Shown: positions 37,518-48,192, counted from the first letter of the stretch. The stretch is DNA of 64,000 nucleotides from Muricea muricata (GCA_963855995.1 OY979731.1:1885001-1949000), one strand, 5' to 3'. Program-made: numbers and translations. Notes: generated from the sequence alone by a model not told the origin.

Positions 37518-38275
37518 AGTAGAGGTCTAATAAGGATTATCTCTTACTGATCCAGTGTTACTACAGGAGAAAACCTGAACTAAACTAACTTTATTTATAC
37601 TGGATAGCTCTGTCAGTTCTAAACTGTTCTTCCTGGAGGTCCAGCAAGGATCATCTCCTATTGATCCAGTGTTACTACAGGAGAAAACCTAAACTAAACT
37701 AACTTTATTTATACTGGATAGCTCTATCAGTTCTAAACTGTTCTTCTTAGAGGTCCAGTAAGGATCATCTCTTAGTGATCCAGTGTTACTACAGGAGGAA
37801 ACCTGAACTAAACTAACTTTATTTATACTGGATAGCTCTATCAGTTCTAAACTGTTCTTCCTAGAGGTCCAGTAAGAATCATCTCTTATTGATCCAGTGT
37901 TACTACAGGAGGAAACCTAAACTAAACTAACTTTATTTATACTGGATAGCTCTATCAGTTCTAAACTGTTCTTCCTGGAGGTCCAGCAAGGATCATCTCT
38001 TATTGATCCAGTGTTACTACAGGAGGAAACCTAAACTAAACTAACTTTACTTATACTGGATAGCTCTACCAGTTCTAAGTTATTCTTCCTAGAGGTCCAG
38101 TAAAAGTCATATCTTATTGATCCAGTGTTACTGAAGTAAAGGAGGAAACCTAAACTAAACAAACCTTATTTATACCGGATAGCTCTATCAGTTCTGAGTT
38201 ATTCTTCCTAGAGGTCCAGTAATGATCACCTCTTATTAATCCAGTTTTACTACAGGAGGAGACCCAAACCAAACT
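37518..38275 (-). repeat. 114-bp minisatellite array, inverted (about 6-7 units)
   Basis: Reverse-complement units (TCCAGTGTTACTACAGGAGG, AAACCTAAACTAAACTAACT). With 36416-37285 it forms an inverted repeat of about 0.8 kb per arm. Confidence 0.92.
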
Positions 38276-38389
38276 AGCGCGTAGAAAAGCACGCTATCAA
38301 ATGTGCAAAATGAACGCCGCAGACATATTACAAGGGAAAATCATTACGGCATAAAACTGCATTTAGCCGTGGGATGCGATAAGACTCAC

Positions 38390-38551
38390 CTCTTGTGACT
38401 TTGAATTTAATTCCAGATGTATGCCAAATCACTTTTCCTGGTGGGTATGGAACCTCCAGAAAGGAGTTCAAAACCAATTGAGTCCCCTCGAAGCGATTGC
38501 TTTCAACACAGATGAAGAAGAGCAGAATTCCTGACACGTCAGATAACCGCT
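38390..38551 (-). CDS. Possible phase 1-1 exon, perhaps part of an Ig-like module
   Basis: Acceptor GCGTTTTAG and the strong donor AGAG|GTGAGT bound a 162-bp exon, open in one frame. It reads SDVSGILLFFICVESN, RFEGTQLVLNSFLEV, PYPPGKVIWHTSG and IKFKVTR. Symmetrical phase 1-1 exons are usual for extracellular modules, and the P-P-x-x-W-x-x-SG pattern resembles an Ig C2 strand B-C region, although the expected Cys is absent. No neighbouring exon was found. Confidence 0.4.
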
Positions 38552-38639
38552 CTAAAACGCACGAAGACAAACAAAATCATCAATTGTACAATACTCATTA
38601 TCAGATTCGTTTTAACCCTTTTAATTGCTTTTCGCTCTA

Positions 38640-39110
38640 AACACAATATAAACACAAATATTAATTTGCCCGACTCGTTCAAACAAGTTTTTTTTTCTCA
38701 CAAAACGCCAACCTTGTAGGCGTCTTATATTGCCTTTAAAAAAAAGCAATTTTACTGGGCGCTCGCACTTCATTGGAGGAAGAGTATTAGCAGCCTGGAA
38801 ACGGAATGAACGACTCTTTTGTGCGGAATGAGTTTTTTGTCGGCAAGACAGCAGTCTGGCAAAGCAATTTGTGGCTGGTCCTACAGCTTAAGTATGAAGC
38901 GTTATGGGCAGTTCATATGACGGACTTAATCTTAATCATATAAATGTCCTATTGAAGAGAGTTTCTTTATAATTGAACTCATGAACAATGCAAAATTTGA
39001 AGCATCGCCTCCAGCAACTCCAATAGGATATGTTGTTCCTTTTTCTCTGCTAGCAATAGCTAAGATATAGCTGTGTGCTAGTAATTCATGCAAGCTTGCA
39101 GCTGAAAGGT
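38640..39110. other. No recognisable gene
   Basis: Unique sequence with no repeat or domain signal. Confidence 0.45.
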
Positions 39111-39115
39111 TAACT

Positions 39116-39400
39116 GAATTGCGAAGGACGCAGCTCGGCCAGTCGAAGGCTTTCTAAGGACGCTTCTGACAGCCACCGTCTGATCACGAAGCACAGCTAC
39201 GATGGAAGAATCAGTTAAGAGTTAATCGCAGCCCAGCCTGTCAACATTCCCTGTAAGTGGAAACCAGAGTACCTGCAGAAAACCAACGACTTTCCGGAGA
39301 GCGTTGACTAACTCTTTTCACTCAAGTGTTACGAGTCTGAAGTGAGGATCAAACCCACGATCTCAGAGTTGAAAGACGCTTGCTCTGACGATTGCGTCAC
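39116..39400 (-). repeat. Dispersed SINE-like repeat
   Basis: Contains CAGCCTGTCAACATTCCCTG, GAAACCAGAGTACCTG and GAGGATCAAACCCACGATCT. On the minus strand the last motif reads as a tRNA B-box-like GTGGGTTTGATCC. Copies lie at 43095-43270, 49305-49610 and 50545-50700. Confidence 0.65.
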
Positions 39401-40069
39401 CGCCCAATGTGTATTTCTTGTACTTAAAAGCTTTTCGTCGTCTGCATTTCAAAAGCGCTGCCGTAAGGTTCAATTTCATTTTTTAAACTTACTTATTGAA
39501 ATCGCTGGCGTTAACTCGCGAAAAACCAATTTGTCGCCATGTGGCTAACCGTCAATTACCGAAGCTCGTTTAAGCACACAAAACGAAAGGCAATCACGTT
39601 TTTCTTATCAGAAAACATATGCTTTGACAGTTTTGCCGAAAGCGAACGACCCGAGACGAAAAACCATGGAAATATACAATGTCCATAAATCATTTTGTCA
39701 TTCCCCTCAAATGGTCACACTTAAGTCTTGATCTGTTTACGTAGAAATTAATACAAAAATATTGTATACACAAATGTATAATTAAAATTCAAAAGCTCTG
39801 CTTTGTACGAGAAACGCGAGTCGAGCGACAGCTTTTGAAAGAGAAAATCAGTTCTGAGTCGTAATTTAGTCTTTTGAAGTCGGGATTAACGCAAATTTCA
39901 ACAGTTCGACAAATCACCTCATGTAATTGCTTTTCAATTTACTTACGGTCAAATTTTTTAACATGTCTGTCTGTGAAGAAGAATTAAACGAAATCAAAGA
40001 TGTTGCGACACACGGCTTAAAAAACTGAACTGCTAAACTGGAATTCTTTTAACTGTTCTTTGTTGCAGA

Positions 40070-40465
40070 ACTCCAATAAGAGATGATCCTCACTGGACCT
40101 CTAGGAAGAACAGCTTAGAACTGATAGAGCCATCTAGTATAAATAAAGTTAGTTTAGTTTAGGTTTCCTCCTGTAGTAACACTGGATCAATAAGAGATGA
40201 TCCTTACTGGACCTCTAGGAAGAACAGTTCAGAACTGATAGAGCTATCCAGTATAAATAAAGTTAGTTTAGTTTAGGTTTCCTCCTGTAGTAACACTGGA
40301 TCAATAAGAGATGATCCTTACTGGACCTCTAGGAAGAACAGCTTAGAACTGATAGAGCCATCCAGTATAAATAAAGTTAGTTTAGTTTAGGTTTCCTCCT
40401 GTAGTAACACTGGATCAATAAGAGATGATCCTTACTGGACCTCTAGGAAGAACAGTTTAGAACTA
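40070..40465 (+). repeat. 114-bp minisatellite array (about 3.5 units)
   Basis: The most uniform copy of the 31380-31745 unit. The exact 114-bp period is measured here. Confidence 0.93.
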
Positions 40466-40949
40466 CAGTATCCTTAAAATTCGGGGTCCTTGCTTACGAC
40501 AGTGTATATAAGCAACTGAAAACGTTAAGCATACCTCAACAAGACTCCAGTTATTACTCTATATATGCCAGTCTTGCTTCATATCTGAGTCCAAGCTAAT
40601 CCTCAAGTTTTGAAGCTTCTGTTGTCTTACCCCGCAACGCAAACTTCTGCCGTCGGACAGATAGTCCAGGAAAATCTGGAAAATGAATTAGGCACACGCT
40701 TTCTAAGCCTAAACACACGTACTGTTTGTTTTGGTAAAAGCAAATACCAATATTTCTCCCATTTATTAAAGAGGCACAGGAACAATGATACGCCTCTGAC
40801 AGATATCTCCAATGAACTGCAGTAGAAATACAAGTAATTTGTGTGTAATTAAAAGGTATTAATAATTAATAAATGGTTTGATTGTTGCCTTAAAAGTGGC
40901 AAGAGAAATTTTAAACTTTAATCAACATCTCATGCAACTCTTGTTTTCA

Positions 40950-41405
40950 TTTAGCCATGCAGGACATGAGTGTTGAGAAAACTCTCAGACAAACTCTCAC
41001 TTGTCAACTCTCATCAACTCTCATACAACTCTTGTTCTCGTTTAACCAGGACATGAGAGTTGAAAAAACTCTCATACAAACTCTTGCTTGTCAACTCTCA
41101 TCAACTCTCATGCAACACTTGTTCTCGGTTGACCAGGACATGAGAGTTGAGAAAACTCTCATACAAACTCTTGCTTGTCAACTCTCATCAACTCTCATGC
41201 AACTCTTGTTCTCGTTTGACCAGGACATGCGAGTTGAGAAAACTCTCATGCAAACTCTCGCTTCTCCACTCTCATTAACTCTCATGCAACTCTTGTTCAT
41301 CAACTCTCATGCAACTCTTGTTCTCGTTTGACCAGGACATGCGAGTTGAGAAAACGCTCATACAAACTCTCGCTTGTCCACTCTCATTAACTCTCATGCA
41401 ACTCT
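40950..41405 (+). repeat. 87-bp minisatellite (about 5 units)
   Basis: Unit: CAACTCTTGTTCTCGTTTGA, CCAGGACATGAGAGTTGAGA, AAACTCTCATACAAACTCTC, GCTTGTCAACTCTCATCAAC. It contains a short hairpin (GAGAGTTGAGAAAACTCTC). Because 87 bp is 29 codons the array stays open, but the frame is not a gene. Related arrays are at 44373-44660 and 60646-61315. Confidence 0.9.
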
Positions 41406-41791
41406 ATACGAACTAATCTAATACATTCTACATTATACCCAGCAACCCTTCTAACACTTTCAAAAGACTTTCTGCGAAATTACAAACTACAATCACAAGA
41501 ACTTTAAACGATTTCGATTTCAAATTTGATATAATTCCAAGTATTTTAACTCTTACATTACAAAGTTGAATGCATTAAAAACTTTCTAATGATCAAGTTC
41601 CACATCAGACTAGATCAGCTGCGTCTCGTTAGCAGTTTACAATCCAGTCGTCATTAACAAAGAATTATCACTTTCAAACATGACTTAATTTAAAACTACA
41701 AAAGGCCCATTGCATCTATCTACTTTACAATCGTAGATTACTTTAATTACACAGAATGAAAAGAATGAACTGGAAAATGATAACGACATCC

Positions 41792-42140
41792 GTGATACCG
41801 TCTGAAACGCTTTACCTTGGAACCCTGTAACTTCACTTTAAATACATTCCAGGACTTTGTAATTACATATTTTAAACAAGAACGGCAATGTGTATGGAAC
41901 TATCGACTTTTTCTGCGGCCAAACAGGCCAAAATCACAATTGAATGTTTTCGTGAACATTTTTCGTGAAAGGCGAACATTCAGCGTTGATTTAAAGCATT
42001 TTTACACTCAAAGGAAGTTTTAAAGTCTTTAGTCTTGAAACATTGTTGTTCGTGTTTAAAATGTGTAAATACGAAGTCCTGGAATATATTTAAAGTAAAG
42101 TTACAGGGTTCCACAGTAAAGCATATCAGGCTGTCACGTC
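41792..42140. mobile_element. Second copy of the 35635-36030 MITE
   Basis: Shares GGAACCCTGTAACTTCACTT, TTTTAAACAAGAACGGCAAT and the inverted right arm ending CATATCAGGCTGTCACGTC. More diverged in the core. Confidence 0.85.
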
Positions 42141-42149
42141 AACAACATT

Positions 42150-43090
42150 AGCCGCTTTAGCCCGTATTTCGAGACCATTTAATAGACAGTCCGTAATTTT
42201 GGCGTTTTAACATTATTCGTATGTAACTACAAATGAAAAATTGAAACGATCGTATTGACATACAAAATACAAGTCACTTTACGCCTGCAAAATCCCACCT
42301 CGATTTTTGCTGTTACAGTTAGGTACAAAGCGGGAAGGCAATCCTCTAAATGATTCGCTCATGTATGGAATATTCTATGTCTTTGCTGTGTGTTCTTTCT
42401 GTGTGTTATATTGGCCACGAGGGCAAACGACGGAAGGTATCAAATATTGAGAACGGATGTCTGGCTGTTAGCTGAATGAAAAGCTTTCAAAAATATATGT
42501 TTCGAGTTGCGCAAAGTGTACCTTAACATTTTATATTTTGAAACAAAAACCATGTACAAAGCCTTCTTTTAGACAAGTATCAGACATGATTTATCCCTGG
42601 ACCGTATATAATCAGACAGACTCCGCTACTTCAGCGACCTAGGCAGGAAATAACCCTTCTAAAATGTTTACATTGCATACTTGGTGCCAAAACCTGATCA
42701 ATGGCCGAGCAGTGCAAAGCGAGAGGAACGCTTAATAAGATATTTGACAAAACAAACTTACCCCAAAGAGTTTTCGGGAGCTGTATTGAAGCTTTTTCGA
42801 TAGCTTGGCTTTCTCGTGCAAGATGTGAACGAACACCTGGCCTCGTTAAATGGCAAAACACTGCAGTGGCCAGAGGCGTGAAATACTATACCTCGTGTCG
42901 AAATAGCGTAAACTAAACAGACATTTCCACAAAAAGATTTTTGGCGTATATCATGCACGTTATTCGAGTCACTCTAATGAGGAAGCGTTTATCGAACTTT
43001 CATTGTTTGCAAAAATTTTCTATACCTTGTCACTGATTTGTGTTCGAAAAAACTCCCAAAAAAACCAAATTTCCAAATCGAGGGCTGGTA
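42150..43090. other. No recognisable gene
   Basis: Overlapping short frames on both strands (42631-42958, 42989-43195) do not show a family signature. Confidence 0.45.
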
Positions 43091-43094
43091 AAAC

Positions 43095-43270
43095 TTTACA
43101 TGCTCCACCCAGCCTGTCAACATTCCCTCACTCCACGTAGGAAGAAACCAGAGTACCTGGAGAAAGCTCACGAGTTTCGACACAACTCTTTTCAAAGTGT
43201 CACGGAGTCTGAAGTGAGGATCAGATCCACGATCTCAGAAGTGAAAAGCACTTGCTCTGACGATAGTGTT
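43095..43270 (-). repeat. SINE-like repeat copy
   Basis: Same family as 39116-39400 (CAGCCTGTCAACATTCCCTC, GAAACCAGAGTACCTGGAGA, GAGGATCAGATCCACGATCT). Confidence 0.6.
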
Positions 43271-43429
43271 AAATTTCTTCCTAGAATGACTCAAATAACA
43301 CATGATCCAAAAAGGTTAGAGGGTTGTTTTGTCAATGCTATCACGAACATAAGTTCAATTAAGTTCTTAGTGATCTGCAACCAAGTTCTAAAACGTTTTT
43401 TGTCAAGCTGATGTCAGGATTTGTTCCCA

Positions 43430-44000
43430 CTTCTTGTGACAACGCTGGAACACTTGTTGTCATCTTGTTAGAAGGTTGATGATGGTACCATACTTACAAG
43501 CTACAAGTTATTCCAACAAGACTAATACAGACTATTCATAACAAGCTTTTAACAACTTGTTGAGAATATCAGACTTGCCGGAACAACTTGTTGAGAATAT
43601 CAGACTTGCCGGAACAACTTGTTGCAATCATGACTTATACAGGTGGGTGTCGTTGTGTCATGTTATGTACTTATCAGGTGAAAATAATGTTTGTGATGTT
43701 ACTCTGAGTTTATATCCACACCGGGCAGCCTGAAAAATATGCCTGACCAAGGTGGGAATCGAACCTACGACCTTTGGAATACTAGCCCGATGCTTTGCCA
43801 ACTGAGCTACGCGGTCAGGTCGGTTCGAGTACGTGATATTTCCAAACTGAGTCTAGTTCATTCGGTATCTATGTTATCATCCGCGTAGCTCATTTGGCAA
43901 AGCATTGGGCGGGCATTCCAAAGGTCGTAGGTTCGATTCCCACCGTGGTCAGGCAAATTTTTCAGCTTGCCTGGTTTGGATATAAACTCGGAGTGACACC
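43430..44000. mobile_element. Composite repeat ending in an inverted pair of tRNA-like sequences
   Basis: A leading segment (43430-43690) rich in AACTTGTTG motifs is shared with 61850-62050. It is followed by a 303-bp fold-back (43698-44000). The arms run from GTTACTCTGAGTTTATATCC to GATATAAACTCGGAGTGAC. Each arm contains a 73-nt tRNA-like unit pointing towards its own end: 43744-43816 on minus and 43879-43951 on plus. The two are separated by about 60 bp. Confidence 0.75.
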
Positions 44001-44099
44001 AATTGCAGCAAGTCCGTCAGCTCCACCAATCTTGTTACAAAATAATGAGCTATACCTAAGTTACCCCAATTTTACGGATTCTCGCGGTTGCCCAACCAA

Positions 44100-45177
44100 T
44101 TATCGCGATGTTGTTTCACGTTTTAAACACTCTTCGACCAATTCCTTGATGTCGTCTTGAATGTTCAGCGGTTTCACGGATGGCCGGTATCTCTTTCTTG
44201 GGCGTCCTCTGTGGTCGATCAAAAATTTCTCAAAATTCCACGTGACGTCTGTCGTGCGCAGAGGTGTATAGAACAATTTGTGTGGGTCTCCGATTAAGGT
44301 ACCAGGATTTGGACAAACGGACTAAAAAGAATGGAAAATGATCTAGAGATAACTGAAATATTTTTCGAAGCATTAGCTAAACTGGGACGAGAGTTTGTAT
44401 GAGAGTTTTCTCAACTCTTTTATATATGTCCTGGTCAAACGAGAACAAGAGTTGCATGAGATTTGATGAGAGTTGACAAGCGACAGTTCGTACGGGAGCC
44501 TTCGGAACTCTCATGTCCTGGTCAAACAAGAACATGAGTTGATGAGAGTTGACAAGAGTTGACAAGCGAGAGTTTGTATGAGAGTTCGCTCAACTCTCGT
44601 ATCCTGGTCAAGCCAGAACAAGAGTTGCATGAGAATTGAGAGACGAGAGTTTGCATGAAAAGAAGCCCAAACTATATGGCTGAAAAATCCCCATAAATTT
44701 CTACAAATCCTTCATTCCTACCTTGAGCCACGTGAAGAGCTGATCTTCTTTGGCACCATTCACGGCTCTTTTGACGAGCAAATCAAAACTTGGTTGAAAT
44801 CCACCCCCAGGTTTAACGTACTGCACACAATGTAAGATTTCAATACCATCACCAGGCTCTTGTAAACCAAACTGATTACAAGGAACGCCATATACTCTTA
44901 ACGGACAACGCTTCGTGTTAAACTTTTTTATCAATGCATTCAATTCTTTATACTGTTCAACAGTTAGACCTCAGAACGTCGCCACGTTTGTGACGAGGAC
45001 TATTTGGCCCTTGTTCTGAGCGAAAGTAAATTTTCCACCCAACAGAAACTCGTCTTCAAATTCGTGTAGACTCTTCTCCGTTTTCGTACAATTCGAGCTC
45101 AAAGCAGAATCGTTTCTCGACAACACGCAAACAAAGTTAGCAGTTAGCACTGCAGCTAAAAAGCTGAGCGAAACCAT
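44100..45177 (-). CDS. GPX: Glutathione peroxidase, selenocysteine-containing, secreted type
   Basis: Reduces peroxides with glutathione or another thiol. Exon 1 is 45177-44722 and exon 2 is 44321-44100; donor AAG|GTAGGA and acceptor CTTTTTAG join in phase 0, giving 225 residues. The start Met opens a hydrophobic signal-like segment ([20 protein letters not shown]), so secretion is likely. The active site is LVTNVATF-U69-GLTVEQY, where U is an in-frame TGA at 44971-44973 followed by undisturbed coding. The rest of the catalytic set is Q102 (GVPCNQFG) and W180-N181 ([11 protein letters not shown]). Exon 2 opens with [20 protein letters not shown] and ends RETTSR-stop. Length and layout match the GPX3/plasma group. 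A SECIS element is required in the 3' UTR; I could not locate one. Confidence 0.92.
44322..44721 (-). repeat. GPX intron with 87-bp-type minisatellite
   Basis: The 400-bp intron holds about three irregular, inverted-orientation copies (44373-44660) of the GAGAGTTG/CTCTCATC repeat seen at 40950 and 60646. Confidence 0.8.
44971..44973 (-). other. UGA selenocysteine codon of the glutathione peroxidase
   Basis: TGA lies between NVATF and GLTVEQY, exactly where the peroxidase family has its catalytic Sec or Cys. Confidence 0.93.
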
Positions 45178-45199
45178 TTCAATAAGACGAATATACCGG

Positions 45200-46110
45200 A
45201 AGGATTTGTCGAAAGGACACGTCGGTCTTGTATATAACAGCCAGTAATTCAAACGCTCCAATAGCTATACTGGAGCCCTGTATATGACACCCTAAGTTGC
45301 TAGAGCAAGCGACCTGATAATTAAAGCGCTTCGATGATTCTTTTCAAAAGAGCTACTGATGATGTCTGCGCGATACAAAAGCTTCAAAAGATTATATCAA
45401 AGCACCCTTGTTGACATAACACATAAACTACTTAACTCTTCAGTCTGTGAGGCCAATATCCTATGTTTCATTTCCGTTATGAATGTTAAATTAATAACGA
45501 TTTTCCTTCCCTTTTGGGAGCGAATTTTCATGAACTTTGTAAATCTATAATATTCAGATAACGCCGTTCCGGTGTTTTCACGTTAAACTCCGCCAAGCCA
45601 CGTTAACAATCAGTAGAAGTTTATGCGATAAACATCGGAAAAAATATTCTAAAGACAATGGAACCTGTTTCAAAGTTTACTTAGTGTCTGACTTTGCCCA
45701 ATAAACAATGTTGTTGAATGTAATGTACCAACTACAAAGACCACAATTGTTCAAGTTGCTTACTGCGAAGAAGAACTTTTAGCTAACAAGCCAACGTGGA
45801 TAAAATTAGAAAGACTACTGTTTCAATTCTTTTTATAATTCAACGAACCATGAGCAATTTGGTTACACTTCGTAGAGAGCTATTACCGCTGCTGTGTTGT
45901 TACAATAGGTAACCTGCCCTCGTTTAAGACTGTTCTTTCTTTAAGAAAGACACGAAAGCAAACAAATTTTTATTTTCTTAGTAATCGAGGGAGCTTTCGA
46001 TGCTCTCATTATATTTGTGCTGCGCGCTCGGGCGATATTTCAGCTTCGATCTTACGCTAATTACGACGTTACCTGTCGCGATGGCATATTTTGACAGCTG
46101 CAATCACTGA
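45200..46110. other. GPX upstream region, no other gene seen
   Basis: Unique AT-rich sequence. The short frame at 45359-45550 is not supported. Confidence 0.5.
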
Positions 46111-46249
46111 AACATACAACTGGAACACAAAAGTTCACTTATTGGTTGAAGCCAAATTAGTTTTTCTGAGTTTTAAGCCGAAATACAAAGATCAGGCCTG
46201 ATATAAAAAAATAGATTCATATTAATAATCAATCTGACACTGCAGAGAA

Positions 46250-46318
46250 CAAAAAATTCGTTGTCTCGAGCGGGATTTGAATCGTGCACCGCTCTACCAA
46301 TTGAGCTTTCGAGCCAAC
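46250..46318 (-). pseudogene. tRNA-derived fragment lacking a normal anticodon arm
   Basis: The minus strand shows AGCTCAATTGGTAGAGCGGT (A box) and GATTCAAATCCCG (B box) only about 10 nt apart. This is too short for an anticodon arm, so it is not a working tRNA. Confidence 0.55.
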
Positions 46319-46323
46319 TGGGA

Positions 46324-46476
46324 TTGGTAGCGAGTCTTATCCAATTTAAGAGCACGAAATATTTTTGTGACGACTTAACGCTAGTCTTTGAGGATACACT
46401 GCGCGTGCTCAAACACAAGCGTTATGTCGTCACAAAAATATTTCGTGCATTTAAATTGGATAAGACTCGCTACCAA
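46324..46476. repeat. Near-perfect 59-bp inverted repeat (hairpin)
   Basis: TTGGTAGCGAGTCTTATCCA...TTGTGACGACTTAACGCT (46324-46382) is matched by its reverse complement at 46418-46476 with few mismatches. The 35-bp loop contains CGCGTGCTC. Confidence 0.88.
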
Positions 46477-47227
46477 GGAAATTTAACCTTTAGAATTGGA
46501 AAACACACAACATCGAGTAAACAGCAGCTAAATGACATAAACTATTTGACTTTACACTAAAGTCGAATATATTTTTTGCAAATTTGCACCCAAATTTTGC
46601 CACAACAAAGTACAAAATCAATTTATAACACAACTTTAACGCTATGGGTCAATTATTTCGCCCATACTAAAATATCTCTCTTCAACGTCTATGCATTGAA
46701 CTATAAGTAAACTGGAACGATAAGTCAGGGGGGGGGGAAATTGAAGCCAATTTGATTCAGTTTTTCTGAGTTTTGAGTTGAAATACTAAACGTGACAAAA
46801 TTGGCCGTATATCAAATGAAAACTATTAAAAAGTTGTATTGGTGTAAAAATTTCGAGGCTTTAGGTGAAAAACAAACACCTTAAGCTTTGAAGGGAAATT
46901 TGCCGTACTTTGCAAAATTGCAGTTGTTTTTGTATTTTTAAGGCATTTCTTTTTTGTATAAGGTCTTGAATTTTTTATATTAAATGTAACTTTTTAATAG
47001 CTTCAATCTGATCTTTGGCGATAAGTATTTCAAAACTCTCAAAACTCAGAAAAACTAACTTGGCTTCAACCATTAATTGAACTTTTGTATTGAGTTAGCG
47101 TTCCAGTTGCATTACAGTTCACTGCGTCTATGTACATATTGATACGCAATTTTGCCTCAGCCCCAGGGTTGTTGCCCGCGAACAGGCTGGAGCATAATTA
47201 TATACAAGTTCGGTAATCATCACTCAC

Positions 47228-47299
47228 CATTTGAGATCCGATCTTACCGCTAGTATCCATAAGGATTCGTCATTATCTCTGTGTGTCTCCCTGCGCAAC
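47228..47299 (-). CDS. Possible orphan exon
   Basis: Acceptor TTGACAG and the strong donor ATG|GTGAGT bound 72 bp open in one frame, reading LRRETHRDNDESLWILAV then RSDLKW. An alternative donor, GCG|GTAAGA, lies inside. It sits between the pseudokinase stop and the GPX start on the same strand. No family is recognised. Confidence 0.3.
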
Positions 47300-47390
47300 C
47301 TGTCAATGGTAAAAACAAGCTTACTTCTGATTTCTATTGTACCTTGGTCAGTGTTTAGCAACGTACTCAAAATTTTACTCGAAAAGTAAA

Positions 47391-47584
47391 GGCCTGTTCA
47401 AACGAAGCTAACATCATGCATCATTGTTGGCCCAATAATGTTGCATGATGTTTGACGAAATTTTAAGCAAGTTTCAAATTAAGCCAACATCTTCCAACAT
47501 GGTGTTCAAACGACGCCAACATGTTACATCCAACAATGTTGGGTGATGTTGGACCAACATGTTGGCTTCGTTTGAACAGCCCTT
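47391..47584. mobile_element. MITE-like element (GTTCAAACGAAGC ends)
   Basis: GGCCTGTTCAAACGAAGCTA at the left and TTGGCTTCGTTTGAACAGCC at the right are inverted copies. The inside is rich in inverted AACATGTTGG/CCAACATG motifs. Confidence 0.8.
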
Positions 47585-47589
47585 AACAA

Positions 47590-47940
47590 GTAACATTGCA
47601 ATTTTTACTGAAGTAGAAGTCAAAGTACAGACTGAAAATTTTGCTTAAGTAAAAGTAAAAGGTAACACCTCAATTTTTACTTAAGTAGAAGTCAAAGTAC
47701 TGACTGAAAATCTTACTCAAAAAACTATCGAGAAAATATACTTAGATTAAAGTACAACTGAAATAGAAATTTAAAAGAATAGAATTTATTTGGCCGTTAG
47801 TAAACTGGAGGTAACAGCTCTGAGCCACAACCTGGCTGAGCCAAGCACATTCTCTCTAGTCTGCTCACCGCTCACTTCGCTTCGAGGATAGCTTTGAACT
47901 TTTTTACTTCCCCAAAGTATAACAAAAGTAAGCAAGTAAA
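47590..47940. repeat. AAGTAGAAGTCAAAGTAC-rich sequence
   Basis: Two or three imperfect copies of ACTTAAGTAGAAGTCAAAGT ACTGACTGAAAAT are seen at 47605-47760. The rest is unique. Confidence 0.5.
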
Positions 47941-47946
47941 TTTGGT

Positions 47947-48192
47947 TTTACTCAGTTTATCTCTACACTGGGGAAGCTGAAAAATATGCCTGACCAAGGT
48001 GGGGAATCGAATCTGCGAGTTTTGAAGTGCTAGCCCAATGTTCTTTTAAGAAATTAAAAAAATTAATACCACGTAACTCAGTTGGCAGAGCACTGGGCTA
48101 GCATTCCAAAGGTCGTAGGTTCGATTCCCAGAAATATTTGTCAGACATATTTTTCAGCTTGCCCGGTGTGGATATAAACTCGAAGTAACACC
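47947..48192. mobile_element. Second inverted tRNA-like pair
   Basis: Same layout as 43698-44000. A left arm with a degraded tRNA-like unit (47990-48055, minus) is joined through about 15 bp of AT to a right arm, whose unit at 48067-48139 (plus) keeps the A box AACTCAGTTGGCAGAGC, the loop CTAGCAT and the B box GGTTCGATTCC. Ends TTACTCAGTTTATCTC / GATATAAACTCGAAGTAAC. Confidence 0.75.

Larger units (their letters stand above)
46118..47109. mobile_element. Nested inverted-repeat elements sharing CAACTGGAAC ends
   Basis: The left end (46118: CAACTGGAACACAAAAGTTC, GGTTGAAGCCAAATTAG, TTTTTCTGAGTTTT) is mirrored at 47109. A further direct copy of the left end starts at about 46708 (AACTGGAACGATAAGT). 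The right-hand 402 bp is therefore a complete MITE-like unit and the left part a truncated copy, with other sequence nested at 46250-46476. Confidence 0.7.

Noticed and set aside
40610-40833. Overlapping 71- and 68-codon frames on both strands
   Set aside because: No motif, no splice context; likely chance frames.
43401-43470. Possible SECIS (ATGA...TGAC) for the peroxidase on the minus strand
   Set aside because: The helix pairing between the motif halves is poor and the sequence belongs to a dispersed repeat.
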